Positions 45,804 to 54,506 of a stretch of 64,000 nt of DNA are shown here, in pieces (within the stretch, counting starts at the first letter, position 1; each line of letters begins with the position of its first letter). Origin of the DNA: CBFHWU01 sp965659665. GTDB taxonomy: Bacteria > Bacteroidota > Bacteroidia > Flavobacteriales > Flavobacteriaceae. The stretch spans positions 1 to 64,000 of the forward strand of contig CBFHWU010000001.1 of NCBI GenBank assembly GCA_965659665.1, written 5' to 3'. A model generated the notes under the pieces. The model ran no database searches. It was not told the DNA's origin and worked only from the letters and a program-made list of their open reading frames with translations. A program made the translations under genes and the position numbers.

Positions 45804-46798
45804 TCTAAATTTTGAGTAAGCTTTCTCATTATTTTTTTTGCTGATTTTTCTCGGTACAAAATATCGTAGACTGCGTCAATGACTGGAAATTCACCATTGA
45901 AATGTTGCCCTAGTTCGTAAGCAGTTTTGGTGGCATAATACCCTTCGGAAACCATAGTCATCTCCATGATGGCTGACTTTACGGTGTATCCTTTACCCAC
46001 CATATTTCCAAGCATTCTATTTCGACTGAATACGGAGTAGCCAGTGACGAGCAAATCGCCTAAATAAGCAGAGTTATTAATATTACGTTTCATTTTGTGG
46101 ACCTTGCTGATAAAACGCTTCATTTCACGAATGGCATTACTCATCAAAACACTTTGAAAATTATCCCCATACCCTAAACCGTGAGCAATACCAACAGCAA
46201 TAGCATAAATATTTTTGAGTGTTGCTGCATATTCAGTTCCGATGATATCATCAGAAACTTTACAATTAATATAAGTGCATCTTAGTTGGTCAGCGAGAAA
46301 TTCTGCTTTTATCGCATCACGACATGCAACAGTAAGGTAGGAAAGACGTTCTAAAGCCACTTCTTCAGCATGACAAGGGCCAGTGATGACTCCGATATTA
46401 TCGAAAGGGACATTAAAAGACTCATTTAAATATTCCCCTACTATTTTTTTGGTTTCAGGAACTATTCCTTTAACTGCCGAAAAGAAAATTTTATTTCTAA
46501 CAGGTGCTGTAATTTGGTTAAGACTTTGATGTAAGAAAGGAGATGGAACGGCCAAAATAATAATATCACATTCAGCAATTAAGGTGTTAATATTTGAAGT
46601 AAGATTTAGTATTTCGTGTTTAAAAGTTACACTACTTAGATAATGTGGATTATTTCCGTGTTTGGAAAGATGTTTGACGATTTCTTCATTTCGAATACAC
46701 CACCCTATTTTAGATTGATTCTCAGAAAAAATTTTTACTAAGGCAGTTCCCCAACTACCTCCACCCAAAACACCAATCGATAAAGGTTTATTCATCAT
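45800..46798 (-). CDS. gpsA: Glycerol-3-phosphate dehydrogenase [NAD(P)+]
   Basis: This 332-residue enzyme makes sn-glycerol-3-phosphate from dihydroxyacetone phosphate for phospholipid synthesis. The N-terminal Rossmann motif is GVLGGGSWGTAL; SAVKGI and TGPCHAEEVALERL follow, then the catalytic Lys in AATLKNIYAIAVGI (about residue 193) and NAIREMKRF with SAYLGDLLVTGYSVFSRN. Two ATG codons open the frame (46798 and 46795). The gene ends tail-to-tail with pheS with a 4-base overlap. The 186-base upstream gap carries hairpin-forming repeats. Confidence 0.95.
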   Translation of the reverse strand: MMNKPLSIGVLGGGSWGTALVKIFSENQSKIGWCIRNEEIVKHLSKHGNNPHYLSSVTFKHEILNLTSNINTLIAECDIIILAVPSPFLHQSLNQITAPVRNKIFFSAVKGIVPETKKIVGEYLNESFNVPFDNIGVITGPCHAEEVALERLSYLTVACRDAIKAEFLADQLRCTYINCKVSDDIIGTEYAATLKNIYAIAVGIAHGLGYGDNFQSVLMSNAIREMKRFISKVHKMKRNINNSAYLGDLLVTGYSVFSRNRMLGNMVGKGYTVKSAIMEMTMVSEGYYATKTAYELGQHFNGEFPVIDAVYDILYREKSAKKIMRKLTQNLD

Positions 46799-46881
46799 TT
46801 AATCTAGGTATAAATATGAGTTAAAACAGTTTTTAAAATTTTAACAAATGATTAGGAAAAAACAGATTATTAAGGTTATAT

Positions 46882-46912
46882 CTTGCAAAGGCAAGTAAAT
46901 AGTAGTACTTGC
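46882..46912. repeat. Overlapping inverted repeats (alternative hairpins) upstream of gpsA
   Basis: Three elements lie in a row: CTTGC (46882-46886), GCAAGTA (46891-46897) and TACTTGC (46906-46912). The middle one can pair with either flank (5 or 7 bases), giving mutually exclusive hairpins. The arrangement resembles a small attenuator but no open leader peptide is evident. Confidence 0.4.
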
Positions 46913-46950
46913 ATATTAGTTTTTCATAGTTTAATATGGTTGGTTATGAC

Positions 46951-46979
46951 GAAAGCGTCTTCTGTAAGAAGACGCTTTC
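46951..46979 (-). terminator. Strong hairpin, likely terminator of the 46985-47416 gene
   Basis: A 12-base perfect stem (46951-46962 with 46968-46979) with the 5-base loop TGTAA starts just 5 bases beyond the TAA stop of the membrane-protein gene. It is the most stable hairpin noted in an intergenic region here. No T-run follows on the minus strand, as is common in this phylum. Confidence 0.6.
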
Positions 46980-46984
46980 TGAAT

Positions 46985-47416
46985 TTATAGCCAACTTTCC
47001 CATGGTATTCGACTTAGTAGAAGTAAAAGACCTAACGAATAAAAAATTGAAATCCTCGAAAACTTTTTACTACTAAGTATTTGTTTTTTATGTAAAGACC
47101 ATCCGACAGTGATTAGTAAAATTGCTAATATGTTTGTTATGGGATGTTCTACTAAATACAATCGATAGGTGCTATTTTTCATTACCGCACCAACGCCATC
47201 TTTCCACCAATTAAATTTTGGACTTATAAAGTACAATATAAGTCCGATTAATAATTGGATATGAGAAAAAATAAGAGCAAATAAAGATAAACGAAGATCC
47301 TTTATAGCAAATTTTCGCTTATAAATATTACCAATAGTAGCATTAATTATGGCAGCGATCAAGGCAAATAACGTGATGTAAGCCCAATAGGAATGTAAAT
47401 ACAAGATTACGTTCAT
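46985..47416 (-). CDS. Small integral membrane protein of unknown function
   Basis: This 143-residue protein consists almost wholly of four membrane helices (about 8-27, 43-63, 90-108 and 123-138). Notable are His8 (LHSYWAYI), FSHIQLLIGLILYF, a loop WWKDGVGAVMKN, EHPITNILAILL and the C-terminal IPWESWL. The conserved-looking His in the helices recall cytochrome b-type membrane proteins, and Bacteroidota homologues are sometimes labelled so, but there is no firm heme motif. It lies 30 bases downstream of the ABC ATPase gene on the same strand and is followed by a strong hairpin. Confidence 0.65.
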   Translation of the reverse strand: MNVILYLHSYWAYITLFALIAAIINATIGNIYKRKFAIKDLRLSLFALIFSHIQLLIGLILYFISPKFNWWKDGVGAVMKNSTYRLYLVEHPITNILAILLITVGWSLHKKQILSSKKFSRISIFYSLGLLLLLSRIPWESWL

Positions 47417-47446
47417 AAATTAAATTTTTTTGAAACACAAATGTAC

Positions 47447-49069
47447 TCAATTTGACGGGAGTTCATCAAACACTTTGTCGGAATCCTCAAGTTTTACAAT
47501 TTCCCCATGATCTAACAGCATTAATCTATCAGACATATACCGAACAATATCCAAATCATGAGAAATAAAAATATAGGTAAAATTAAAGCGTTCTTTGAGC
47601 TCACTCAACAAATTTAGAACTTGTGCTTGAATCGATAAATCTAAAGCGGAAACGGATTCATCACAAACAATAAGCTTAGGATTAACAGTTAAGGCTCTAG
47701 CAATTCCAATCCGTTGGCGTTGACCTCCAGAAAACTCATGAGGGTATCGATTCAAAAAAGAAGGTTCTAAACCTACGCTTTCAAGTAATGAACTCGCTTT
47801 TAACATTCGTTCTTTGTTGTTTTTTCCAATTCCATGTACTTTCATGGGTTCGATTAGTATATGTTGAATTCGGAGTTTAGGGTTAAGTGATGAAAATGGA
47901 TCTTGAAATACTAATTGAACCTCTTTTCTGAACTGTTTGAGGGTCTTTTTTTTTAGGGTTGAAATGTCTTGATTACGAAACAATATAGCTCCACTGTCCG
48001 GCTGAGTTAATAGAGTCAAACAATTTCCTAATGTTGATTTACCACTTCCAGAGGCTCCCACCAATCCTAAGGTTTCCCCTTCAAAAATGTCAAAACTTAT
48101 GTTATTTAGTGCTTTTAAAGGTGCTTGTTGACCTGGAACATTAAACCATTTACATACGCCTTTGATACGCATGATAGGGGGTTGTTGGTATATTAATTCA
48201 TGCTTTTTTTTGCGTTCTTCGGGGCTGTAATAATCTTTATTTAAGCGGTTAGTTAAAAAATTTTCAACCGTATTTAATCTTTTTGGTCGTTTACCCTTTG
48301 GAGGACGTGCATACAAAAGTCCTTTTGTATAGGGGTGTTGAGGTGATTTAAAAATACTGGAACTACTGCCTTGCTCCACTAATTTTCCATGTCGCATCAC
48401 AAGCACACGATCAGCAATTTCAGCGACAAGATTTAAATCATGGGAGACAAAAATAACAGCTATTTTGTACTGAGATTGTAATATTTTTAACAAGGATATG
48501 ATTTCCCTTTCAACTTTTTTATCTAAGGCAGTTGTAGGTTCATCTGCGATAAGAAGCTGTGGATTGTTGGCCAAAGCCATCGCAATTATAACACGTTGTT
48601 GCTGACCCCCACTGAGTTGATGTGGGTACTGTTTATAACTAATTTCAGGACTGGGGAGATGAACCTGTTCGAATAACTTAAGTACACGATTTTTAGTTTC
48701 TTTTTTTGAAACCTTTTCGTGTTGGCTTATTATTTCGGCAACTTGTTTTCCGCAGCGCATCGTGGGATTTAGTGCAGACATTGGATCTTGAAAAACCATA
48801 GAAATAGATTTCCCTCGAATCTGTTGAAAATCATTTTCAGATAAATCTAATAATGAATAAGAGTTAAAATTGACTTTCCCTCTCACGGTAGTATGGTGAG
48901 GTAATAGTCCCATCAAAGCTAATGAAGTCACTGATTTTCCACTTCCAGATTCTCCAACGATACCAAGAGTTTCATTTTTGAATAACTTAAAATTTAGATC
49001 CTCAACAGCTTTTTGTGAGTGAAAACTGACTGACAGATGTTGAACATGAAGTAATAGCGAAGAATCCAC
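47447..49069 (-). CDS. ABC transporter ATP-binding protein with two fused ATPase domains (peptide/nickel type)
   Basis: The protein has 540 residues and a GTG start. NBD1 (about 8-255) has Walker A GESGSGKSVT, signature LSGGQQQRVIIAMALA and Walker B LLIADEPTTALD; an oligopeptide-transport C-terminal segment (HPYTKGLL) follows. NBD2 (about 305-535) has GASGSGKSTLGN, FSGGQRQRIGIARAL and LIVCDESVSALD. This is the fused DppD-DppF layout (YejF/GsiA-like). It would power import of oligopeptides or similar solutes. No permease or binding protein gene is adjacent, so the transporter's other parts are elsewhere. Confidence 0.92.
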   Translation of the reverse strand: MDSSLLLHVQHLSVSFHSQKAVEDLNFKLFKNETLGIVGESGSGKSVTSLALMGLLPHHTTVRGKVNFNSYSLLDLSENDFQQIRGKSISMVFQDPMSALNPTMRCGKQVAEIISQHEKVSKKETKNRVLKLFEQVHLPSPEISYKQYPHQLSGGQQQRVIIAMALANNPQLLIADEPTTALDKKVEREIISLLKILQSQYKIAVIFVSHDLNLVAEIADRVLVMRHGKLVEQGSSSSIFKSPQHPYTKGLLYARPPKGKRPKRLNTVENFLTNRLNKDYYSPEERKKKHELIYQQPPIMRIKGVCKWFNVPGQQAPLKALNNISFDIFEGETLGLVGASGSGKSTLGNCLTLLTQPDSGAILFRNQDISTLKKKTLKQFRKEVQLVFQDPFSSLNPKLRIQHILIEPMKVHGIGKNNKERMLKASSLLESVGLEPSFLNRYPHEFSGGQRQRIGIARALTVNPKLIVCDESVSALDLSIQAQVLNLLSELKERFNFTYIFISHDLDIVRYMSDRLMLLDHGEIVKLEDSDKVFDELPSN

Positions 49070-49104
49070 AAAAAAATTTATGGGGTAAAAGTAATAATAT
49101 ATCC

Positions 49105-49809
49105 TTACTTTATGTGTTTTATCTCCTCGGGTTTTAAGAGTGGTAGGGCTTGCATTTTGAGAAGCACTTGTGCAATTGCAATGACATCGTTTTCACAATA
49201 ATGAGCGATTCTATCTAAATCATGATCTTTATAAAAGACATCGGCAACTTGACTTCCGTCGATATCGTCTTTAGGGGAGTCAATTCCTAAAATATGGGTT
49301 AGTAGTTTTAGGGAGGTGTAGTGTTTGTAATCGCCAAACTTCCACAGTTCCATGGTGTCCAAATGAGGGATTTCCCAAGGTTTTTTTCCAGCATAGTCAA
49401 GTTTTTTGGGTAGAGAAACCCCACAGATAATCATTCGACGAGCGATATAAGGAAAGTCAAATTCTTTTCCATTATGAGCGCACAACAGGTGGTATTTCTC
49501 TGAAAAGTGAAGGTCTAATACTTTTTTGAAGTCTAATAATAATTTCTTTTCGTCCCCAACAAATGAACGTAAACGAAACTGACGAAAATGAGACTCAATT
49601 AAATATCCAATCGAAATACAAACAATTTTGCCAAACTCAGCCCATATTCCTGCTTTTTTGTAGAATTCAGGTTCTGGGGTATCTCCTCTATTAAAACGTG
49701 TTTTTTCGTTGAAAAGCTCCTGTTCCGTTTCACTTAGGGCGTCGTAATTTTCGTACTTAGGTACAGTTTCAATATCAAGAAATAAAATATTTTTAAGGGG
49801 AATATACAT
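49105..49809 (-). CDS. 3'-5' exonuclease, DEDD superfamily (PolB-like, RNase H fold)
   Basis: The protein has 234 residues. ILFLDIETVPKYE holds the Exo I Asp-Glu pair, LLCAHNGKEFDFPYIARR the Exo II Asp, and HYCENDVIAIAQVL the Exo III Asp with Tyr (DEDDy pattern). The family is the predicted 3'-5' exonuclease related to DNA polymerase B exonuclease domains. It acts in the cytoplasm on DNA or RNA ends; its pathway is unknown. The first 17 bases overlap the end of the serine hydrolase gene; the ABC ATPase gene follows after 35 bases. Confidence 0.88.
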   Translation of the reverse strand: MYIPLKNILFLDIETVPKYENYDALSETEQELFNEKTRFNRGDTPEPEFYKKAGIWAEFGKIVCISIGYLIESHFRQFRLRSFVGDEKKLLLDFKKVLDLHFSEKYHLLCAHNGKEFDFPYIARRMIICGVSLPKKLDYAGKKPWEIPHLDTMELWKFGDYKHYTSLKLLTHILGIDSPKDDIDGSQVADVFYKDHDLDRIAHYCENDVIAIAQVLLKMQALPLLKPEEIKHIK

Positions 49810-50959
49810 CAGTTAACATTTTAAATGCCTCTCGAATATAAATTGGAAAATCCATTGGAAGATTTTTATGAGGAAAATCCTCTAATTTTTGATGACCTAA
49901 ACGAACAATGATCACATCTTGTTCAGGAAATACGGCAACGTATTGCCCTAAATGTCCCCGCATGCTGAAATAAGCGTTTCCATCAATATCTCCCAGCCAC
50001 CAACCAAAGCCATATTCAGGACTTTCAATAAATCGAGGTTGGATGGACTTGGCAACAAAAGTAGAATCCAATAGTTGTTGTCCTTCCCAGCGTCCATGAT
50101 TTTTATATAATTTACCAAACCGAGCAAAGTCACGTGCATTGGAGTTAAAACAACAATAGGCTTTTTCAAGCCCCATTTTTTGGCTATCTATTTGCCAGAG
50201 GGCGGAATGTTCAGCACCCATAGGATCCCAAAAATATTCTGAAATCAATGTTGAAATATTTTTACCTGTAGCGGATTCAAGAGCCATAGATAATAACTGT
50301 GTATTTCCACTTTGATAAACAAACCGTTCTCCTGGATTACTTATTACTGGAATAGTTTGCATAAGTGCACCCATATCTTTTTCGACATAGGTTCTTGGAG
50401 TAATTTCAAGTAAATTTTCGTAATCTTCGTTCCACTGTAATCCTGATGCCATGCTTGACAAATCACCAACAGTCACTTTGGCTGCATATCCATTGTTGAG
50501 CCAAGGTAAAAAACGGCTTGCTTTTTGATTTAAATTTTCTATGGCTCCTTCGTCAATAGCGCGCCCTAAAGCTGCTGAGACCATGCTTTTTGACATCGAA
50601 AAAGAATTGCTTTTTGAATCTGGACCATATCCGTCAAAATATTGCTCATGCCAAAGAGAATCATTTTTAATGATCAGAAAGGCAACGGTTTCTAATTCTT
50701 GATGTATTTTCGTTAATATTTCGGTGGACTGAATAGTGTTATAGCTAGGATGTAAAGGCCAAGGCTGAGGCGTTTTACTTGAGGGAATTTCTCTATTTTC
50801 AAAGTACAGATAATCGTTTAAACCAGCGGAGGTTCGTTTGGTTTTAATAATCGCTTCTACCATATTAATCATATATCCATATCCGGTAGAGTAAAGAACA
50901 CCAAAACACAGACCTAAAAAAATCATGATAATGAGAACTACTCGTTTGAATTTTTTCAT
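49793..50959 (-). CDS. Serine hydrolase, beta-lactamase class C / PBP-like fold
   Basis: This 388-residue protein has an N-terminal membrane anchor or uncleaved signal (about 6-25, VVLIIMIFLGLCFGVLYS). The SxxK nucleophile is in SMSKSMV, the second motif is YQSGN (Tyr-x-x-x-Asn with the usual Y-x-N spacing altered), and a C-terminal HLGQYVAVFPE replaces KTG, as in many class C-like hydrolases. Substrates of this group range from peptides to small esters; it should not be read as antibiotic resistance. The ATG at 50959 begins the basic-hydrophobic N-terminus; an upstream ATG at 51013 would add 18 unusual residues. Confidence 0.83.
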   Translation of the reverse strand: MKKFKRVVLIIMIFLGLCFGVLYSTGYGYMINMVEAIIKTKRTSAGLNDYLYFENREIPSSKTPQPWPLHPSYNTIQSTEILTKIHQELETVAFLIIKNDSLWHEQYFDGYGPDSKSNSFSMSKSMVSAALGRAIDEGAIENLNQKASRFLPWLNNGYAAKVTVGDLSSMASGLQWNEDYENLLEITPRTYVEKDMGALMQTIPVISNPGERFVYQSGNTQLLSMALESATGKNISTLISEYFWDPMGAEHSALWQIDSQKMGLEKAYCCFNSNARDFARFGKLYKNHGRWEGQQLLDSTFVAKSIQPRFIESPEYGFGWWLGDIDGNAYFSMRGHLGQYVAVFPEQDVIIVRLGHQKLEDFPHKNLPMDFPIYIREAFKMLTDVYSP

Positions 50960-51009
50960 ATGAAATATAATTTCATTAAATGTACAAATTTCAAAAAAAC
51001 CAGAAAAAA

Positions 51010-51861
51010 TCACATAGAAAACAATAATCCACCTGATAATGCGGGGGCAGCATAAATTATTTTTCCAGAGAGGGGATAACTATACCCCAATGACACCCCC
51101 CATTTATTGGATATATTATATACCCCTTCAGCACCAATATTTGTGTATTCTACATTGTTGGCAAAAATACTTCCTTCGCTATTAGTTGCGTCTAGACGGC
51201 CATTATTCACTGATTGTTTGGTTGAGAGTCGAGCGATAAGCCACCCCTTTTTATTTAGAATCGACATTCCAAGTTCACCTAGACCTTGGAGTTCATCTGA
51301 AAACCCATTACTTCGTTGATTAAACCCAACAGAAAATTTATTGTAAAAATTAGCTTGACCAATATTAAATGATATTCCTGCATGGATTTGAGCAAGCTGA
51401 TTGAATTCTCCATCTCCTGTTTGATAGCTTCCATCGTTTCCTCCTGCGTCTTGCCCTGTTGGAATTCCAAGCTTCAAAGAAGCTGAAAGTAAAACATTGT
51501 TCAAACGAGCAAGTTGGATTTCGACTCCAAGGTCGATATCTCCAAAATTATTTTCGGATTGTCCTTCCATTATGATTTCTCCCGTAGTGGCAGATACTTG
51601 TCGGTTTTGATAGTTTCGGACGAAAAAAGGAATATAAGCAACAAGGGTAAGTTGATCACTTATACCATATTGAGCATAGATATTTGTATTAAAAAATCCG
51701 CGAGTAGCATTTGGATCTTTTAACCCATCTGATGTGAAGTGTTCATCAGCTACAATAGACCACACTCCTAGCTTAAAAGACCCTTCTCCTTTTTTTTGTA
51801 ACCATTGACTTTGCAATTGAAAAGATAAAAAGAGATAAATAAGAATGAGAAATCGGTTCAT
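51010..51861 (-). CDS. Outer-membrane beta-barrel protein, transporter-like (Phenol_MetA_deg type)
   Basis: The protein has 283 residues with a signal peptide ending FQLQSQ (about residue 18). The barrel shows alternating strands and the motif pattern of the MetA-pathway/phenol-degradation transporter family: WLQKKGEGSFKLGVW, NIYAQYGISDQLTLVAYIPF, IDLGVEIQLARLNNVLLSASLKLGIPTGQDAGG. The family name reflects a few studied members; here no aromatic-degradation genes are close. It lies between the serine hydrolase gene and a DM13 lipoprotein gene (14-base gap), all in one direction. Confidence 0.72.
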   Translation of the reverse strand: MNRFLILIYLFLSFQLQSQWLQKKGEGSFKLGVWSIVADEHFTSDGLKDPNATRGFFNTNIYAQYGISDQLTLVAYIPFFVRNYQNRQVSATTGEIIMEGQSENNFGDIDLGVEIQLARLNNVLLSASLKLGIPTGQDAGGNDGSYQTGDGEFNQLAQIHAGISFNIGQANFYNKFSVGFNQRSNGFSDELQGLGELGMSILNKKGWLIARLSTKQSVNNGRLDATNSEGSIFANNVEYTNIGAEGVYNISNKWGVSLGYSYPLSGKIIYAAPALSGGLLFSM

Positions 51862-51875
51862 GATAGTTATTGTTT

Positions 51876-52568
51876 TTAAGGGATGAGAATACCTTCACCA
51901 ACAGAGACGTTAAAGGGCTCACACCAATACAAAATATATTTGTAATCTTTTAATCCTATGGAAGTAGGTAAATTATAGGAATGTGCTCCATCAAAGTGGG
52001 TAACTGATGCGATTCTGTATGCTCCCTGAACGGTATTTTGATTATTTCCCAAAAAAACAACCAACCCAGGAAGGGCTGTATCTGCGCGATAATCTTCTAG
52101 GAGTTCAAGCGTGAGCGCACTTTCTGTTTTGGTCATACGAAAGCTCCCTTCTAAAGTATAGCTGCTAGTAGTTCTGAGTGTTCCACTAATGATATTATTT
52201 TCCATAACAGATTCCATTGACACTTCTAACTCATCCGATATTTGTATGGTATTTCCGTCTATATCTTTTGTACTTGCAGTAATCGTGGTGTTTCCCATTA
52301 CTCTTGCATGGAGTAACCCATTATTTGAAATAGTGGCTACTGAAGTGTTGTCACTTTTCCAGAATAAAGACTTTGAGGATTCTTCAATCCCTACGGCGTT
52401 AAAAAATTTGGCCTTGTATTGATGTTGCTCCCCTTCTTTAATACTCACTATGGGGTTTAAAATTCTGATTTCAGCAGGTACTCGGTCGTTTATTAGATCG
52501 TCTCCAATACAACTGTTTAAAAAAACAAAAACAAAAAAAAGGGATTGATGCACAGTAAACCTGTTCAT
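51876..52568 (-). CDS. Lipoprotein with Big2 Ig-like domain and C-terminal DM13 domain
   Basis: This 230-residue protein has signal SLFFVFVFLNSC with lipobox Cys near residue 20. Residues about 30-115 fit a bacterial Ig-like group 2 domain (FWKSDNTSVATISNNGLLHARVMGNTTITAS). The C-terminal 105 residues resemble DM13: ISGTLRTTSSYTLEGSFRM, LELLEDYRADTALPGLVVFL, SYNLP and YILYWCEPFNVSVGEGIL, with the single conserved Cys. DM13 has been proposed to work in redox or electron transfer in eukaryotic and bacterial surface proteins. The ATG at 52568 gives a normal lipoprotein signal. It is 42 bases downstream of hemB, so heme-operon read-through is possible. Confidence 0.7.
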   Translation of the reverse strand: MNRFTVHQSLFFVFVFLNSCIGDDLINDRVPAEIRILNPIVSIKEGEQHQYKAKFFNAVGIEESSKSLFWKSDNTSVATISNNGLLHARVMGNTTITASTKDIDGNTIQISDELEVSMESVMENNIISGTLRTTSSYTLEGSFRMTKTESALTLELLEDYRADTALPGLVVFLGNNQNTVQGAYRIASVTHFDGAHSYNLPTSIGLKDYKYILYWCEPFNVSVGEGILIP

Positions 52569-52610
52569 GATAAGGGGTTTATCATAAAAAATCAACAATC
52601 ATGCCATTAT

Positions 52611-53582
52611 TCAAATAAGTTGAACTATGTCACGGGCGGAATAGGTGGCAATTAATGAAGCACCAGCACGTTTAAATGCCATTAGTTGTTCTAACATCAC
52701 AGAATTGTAATCAAGCCATCCTTTTTCGGCAGCAGCTTTTAGCATCGCATATTCACCACTGACCTGATAAACAGCAATAGGAACATCAACATGGTTTTTT
52801 ATATCTCTTACTATATCTAAATAGGACAATCCTGGTTTTACCATAACGATATCAGCACCTTCTTCGATGTCAGAAAGGGTTTCTTTTAAAGCTTCAGTGC
52901 GATTACCTACATCCATTTGATATGTTTTTTTATCTCCGAAGCCTGGAGCTGAGTCTAAAGCATCTCGAAAAGGACCGTAAAACGCAGAGGCATACTTGGC
53001 GCTATAGCTCATGATTCCTCTATCTTGAAACGATGCTTTATCTAAAGTGTTTCTGATTTTTAAAACACGACCATCCATCATATCGCTAGGAGCGACAATA
53101 TCAACCCCAGCTTGAGCATGGCAAACGGCCATCTCAGCTAAAACTTCGACCGAAGCATCATTAATAATGCTGTTATTTTCAATTATTCCGTCATGACCAT
53201 AAGACGAGTAGGGGTCAAGTGCAACATCTGAAAAAACAACCATTTCAGCAATGGTGTTTTTCACCTCTTTTATAGCTTTTGGCAATAACCCCTTTGGATT
53301 TAAAGCCTCTGTTCCTTTGTTGTCTTTTAAATTGTCAGGGACTTTAACAAACAAGAGTACCGCTTTTAACCCCATAAGCCAAAGGGATTTTATTTCATTT
53401 GCAATTTGGTCAAGACTTATACGCTCATACCCTGGCATTGAAGGAATTTCTTCCCGTATTCCCTTACCTTCCACAATAAATAAGGGCACAATAAAATCAT
53501 TTGGGTTTAAAGAGGTCTCACGAACTAAGTCCCTTAATGATGCAGAGACTCTCAACCTTCGGTGACGTTGTATAGGATACAT
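52611..53582 (-). CDS. hemB: Delta-aminolevulinic acid dehydratase (porphobilinogen synthase)
   Basis: This 323-residue enzyme condenses two ALA molecules into porphobilinogen. The two Schiff-base lysines are in SYSAKYASAFYGPFRDA (about residue 192) and MVKPGLSYLD (about 246). The metal-site segment FSDVALDPYSSYGHDG (about 116-129) has Ala and Asp where zinc-type enzymes have Cys, so it should be the Mg-dependent type. The hexamer-associated N-terminal arm RHRRLRVSASLRDLVRET is present. It is the last hem gene of the leftward operon, 12 bases after hemF. Confidence 0.96.
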   Translation of the reverse strand: MYPIQRHRRLRVSASLRDLVRETSLNPNDFIVPLFIVEGKGIREEIPSMPGYERISLDQIANEIKSLWLMGLKAVLLFVKVPDNLKDNKGTEALNPKGLLPKAIKEVKNTIAEMVVFSDVALDPYSSYGHDGIIENNSIINDASVEVLAEMAVCHAQAGVDIVAPSDMMDGRVLKIRNTLDKASFQDRGIMSYSAKYASAFYGPFRDALDSAPGFGDKKTYQMDVGNRTEALKETLSDIEEGADIVMVKPGLSYLDIVRDIKNHVDVPIAVYQVSGEYAMLKAAAEKGWLDYNSVMLEQLMAFKRAGASLIATYSARDIVQLI

Positions 53583-53594
53583 ATTTCATTTGTT

Positions 53595-54497
53595 TTAGAT
53601 CCAGTTTTTGGGGATTTGTAATACTTTAATAAGTTTTTCTTCTTCAGAGTTTTTCGGAGGTTGAACATTATAATCCCAACGTACACGAGGAGGTAAACTC
53701 ATCAAAATACTCTCGATTCGACCATTTGTTTTAAGACCAAATAATGTTCCTTTGTCGTGAATAAGATTAAACTCCACATAGCGACCACGACGTAATTCTT
53801 GCCAATAACGTTGTTCACGGGTATAATTCAAATTTTTTCTTTTTTCTACAATAGGGAGATAAGCCTCTAAAAAAGAGGTTCCGACATCTGTTACAAAATG
53901 ATACCAATCACTTATTTTATGTGTTTCATTAGCTCGGCAATAGTCAAAAAACAAACCTCCTATTCCTCTTGCTTCATTCCGGTGAGAATTCCAAAAATAG
54001 TTATCGCAGCGATGCTTATAAGTAGTGTAGAAACTAGAATCGTGTCGATCACAAACATTTTTACATACCGAGTGAAAATGTTGGGCGTCTTCCTCAAATA
54101 AATAGTAAGGAGTAAGGTCTTGTCCTCCTCCAAACCACTGATCAATGACATTTCCATTTTGGTTATAGAGTTCAAAATAACGGTAATTACAATGTACTGT
54201 GGGGATTAAAGGGTTTTTGGGATGTAGCACCAAACTAAGACCACAAGCAAAAAAATCTCCATGATCAACGTTGAGGTACTGTTTCATAGTTTCAGGAAGA
54301 GCACCGTATACTTTTGAAATGTTTACCCCTCCTTTTTCAAATACTGACCCATTTTCCATCACACGGGTGCGCCCTCCTCCTCCTTCCTTTCGCGTCCAAA
54401 GATCTTCTTCAAACTTCGATTGACCATCGATAGCCTCTAAGGTATGAGAAATAGTATCTTGGAGGGTTTCGATAAAGGCCGAGAATTCAGTTTTCAT
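53595..54497 (-). CDS. hemF: Oxygen-dependent coproporphyrinogen III oxidase
   Basis: This 300-residue HemF decarboxylates two propionates of coproporphyrinogen III using O2. Signature blocks are GGGGRTRVMENGSVFEKGGVN, WFGGGQDLTPYYLFEEDAQHFH and NEARGIGGLFFDY, with the conserved C-terminal RYVEFNLIHDKGTLFGL and MSLPPRVRWDY. It indicates aerobic heme synthesis; no oxygen-independent HemN is in the window. It sits between hemE (9-base gap) and hemB (12-base gap). Confidence 0.97.
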   Translation of the reverse strand: MKTEFSAFIETLQDTISHTLEAIDGQSKFEEDLWTRKEGGGGRTRVMENGSVFEKGGVNISKVYGALPETMKQYLNVDHGDFFACGLSLVLHPKNPLIPTVHCNYRYFELYNQNGNVIDQWFGGGQDLTPYYLFEEDAQHFHSVCKNVCDRHDSSFYTTYKHRCDNYFWNSHRNEARGIGGLFFDYCRANETHKISDWYHFVTDVGTSFLEAYLPIVEKRKNLNYTREQRYWQELRRGRYVEFNLIHDKGTLFGLKTNGRIESILMSLPPRVRWDYNVQPPKNSEEEKLIKVLQIPKNWI

Positions 54498-54506
54498 GAC
54501 AGTGAT

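Noticed and set aside
49793..50959. Class C beta-lactamase (antibiotic resistance)
   Set aside because: The fold fits, but the third motif is HLG and the anchor is membrane-bound; many such serine hydrolases are not beta-lactamases.
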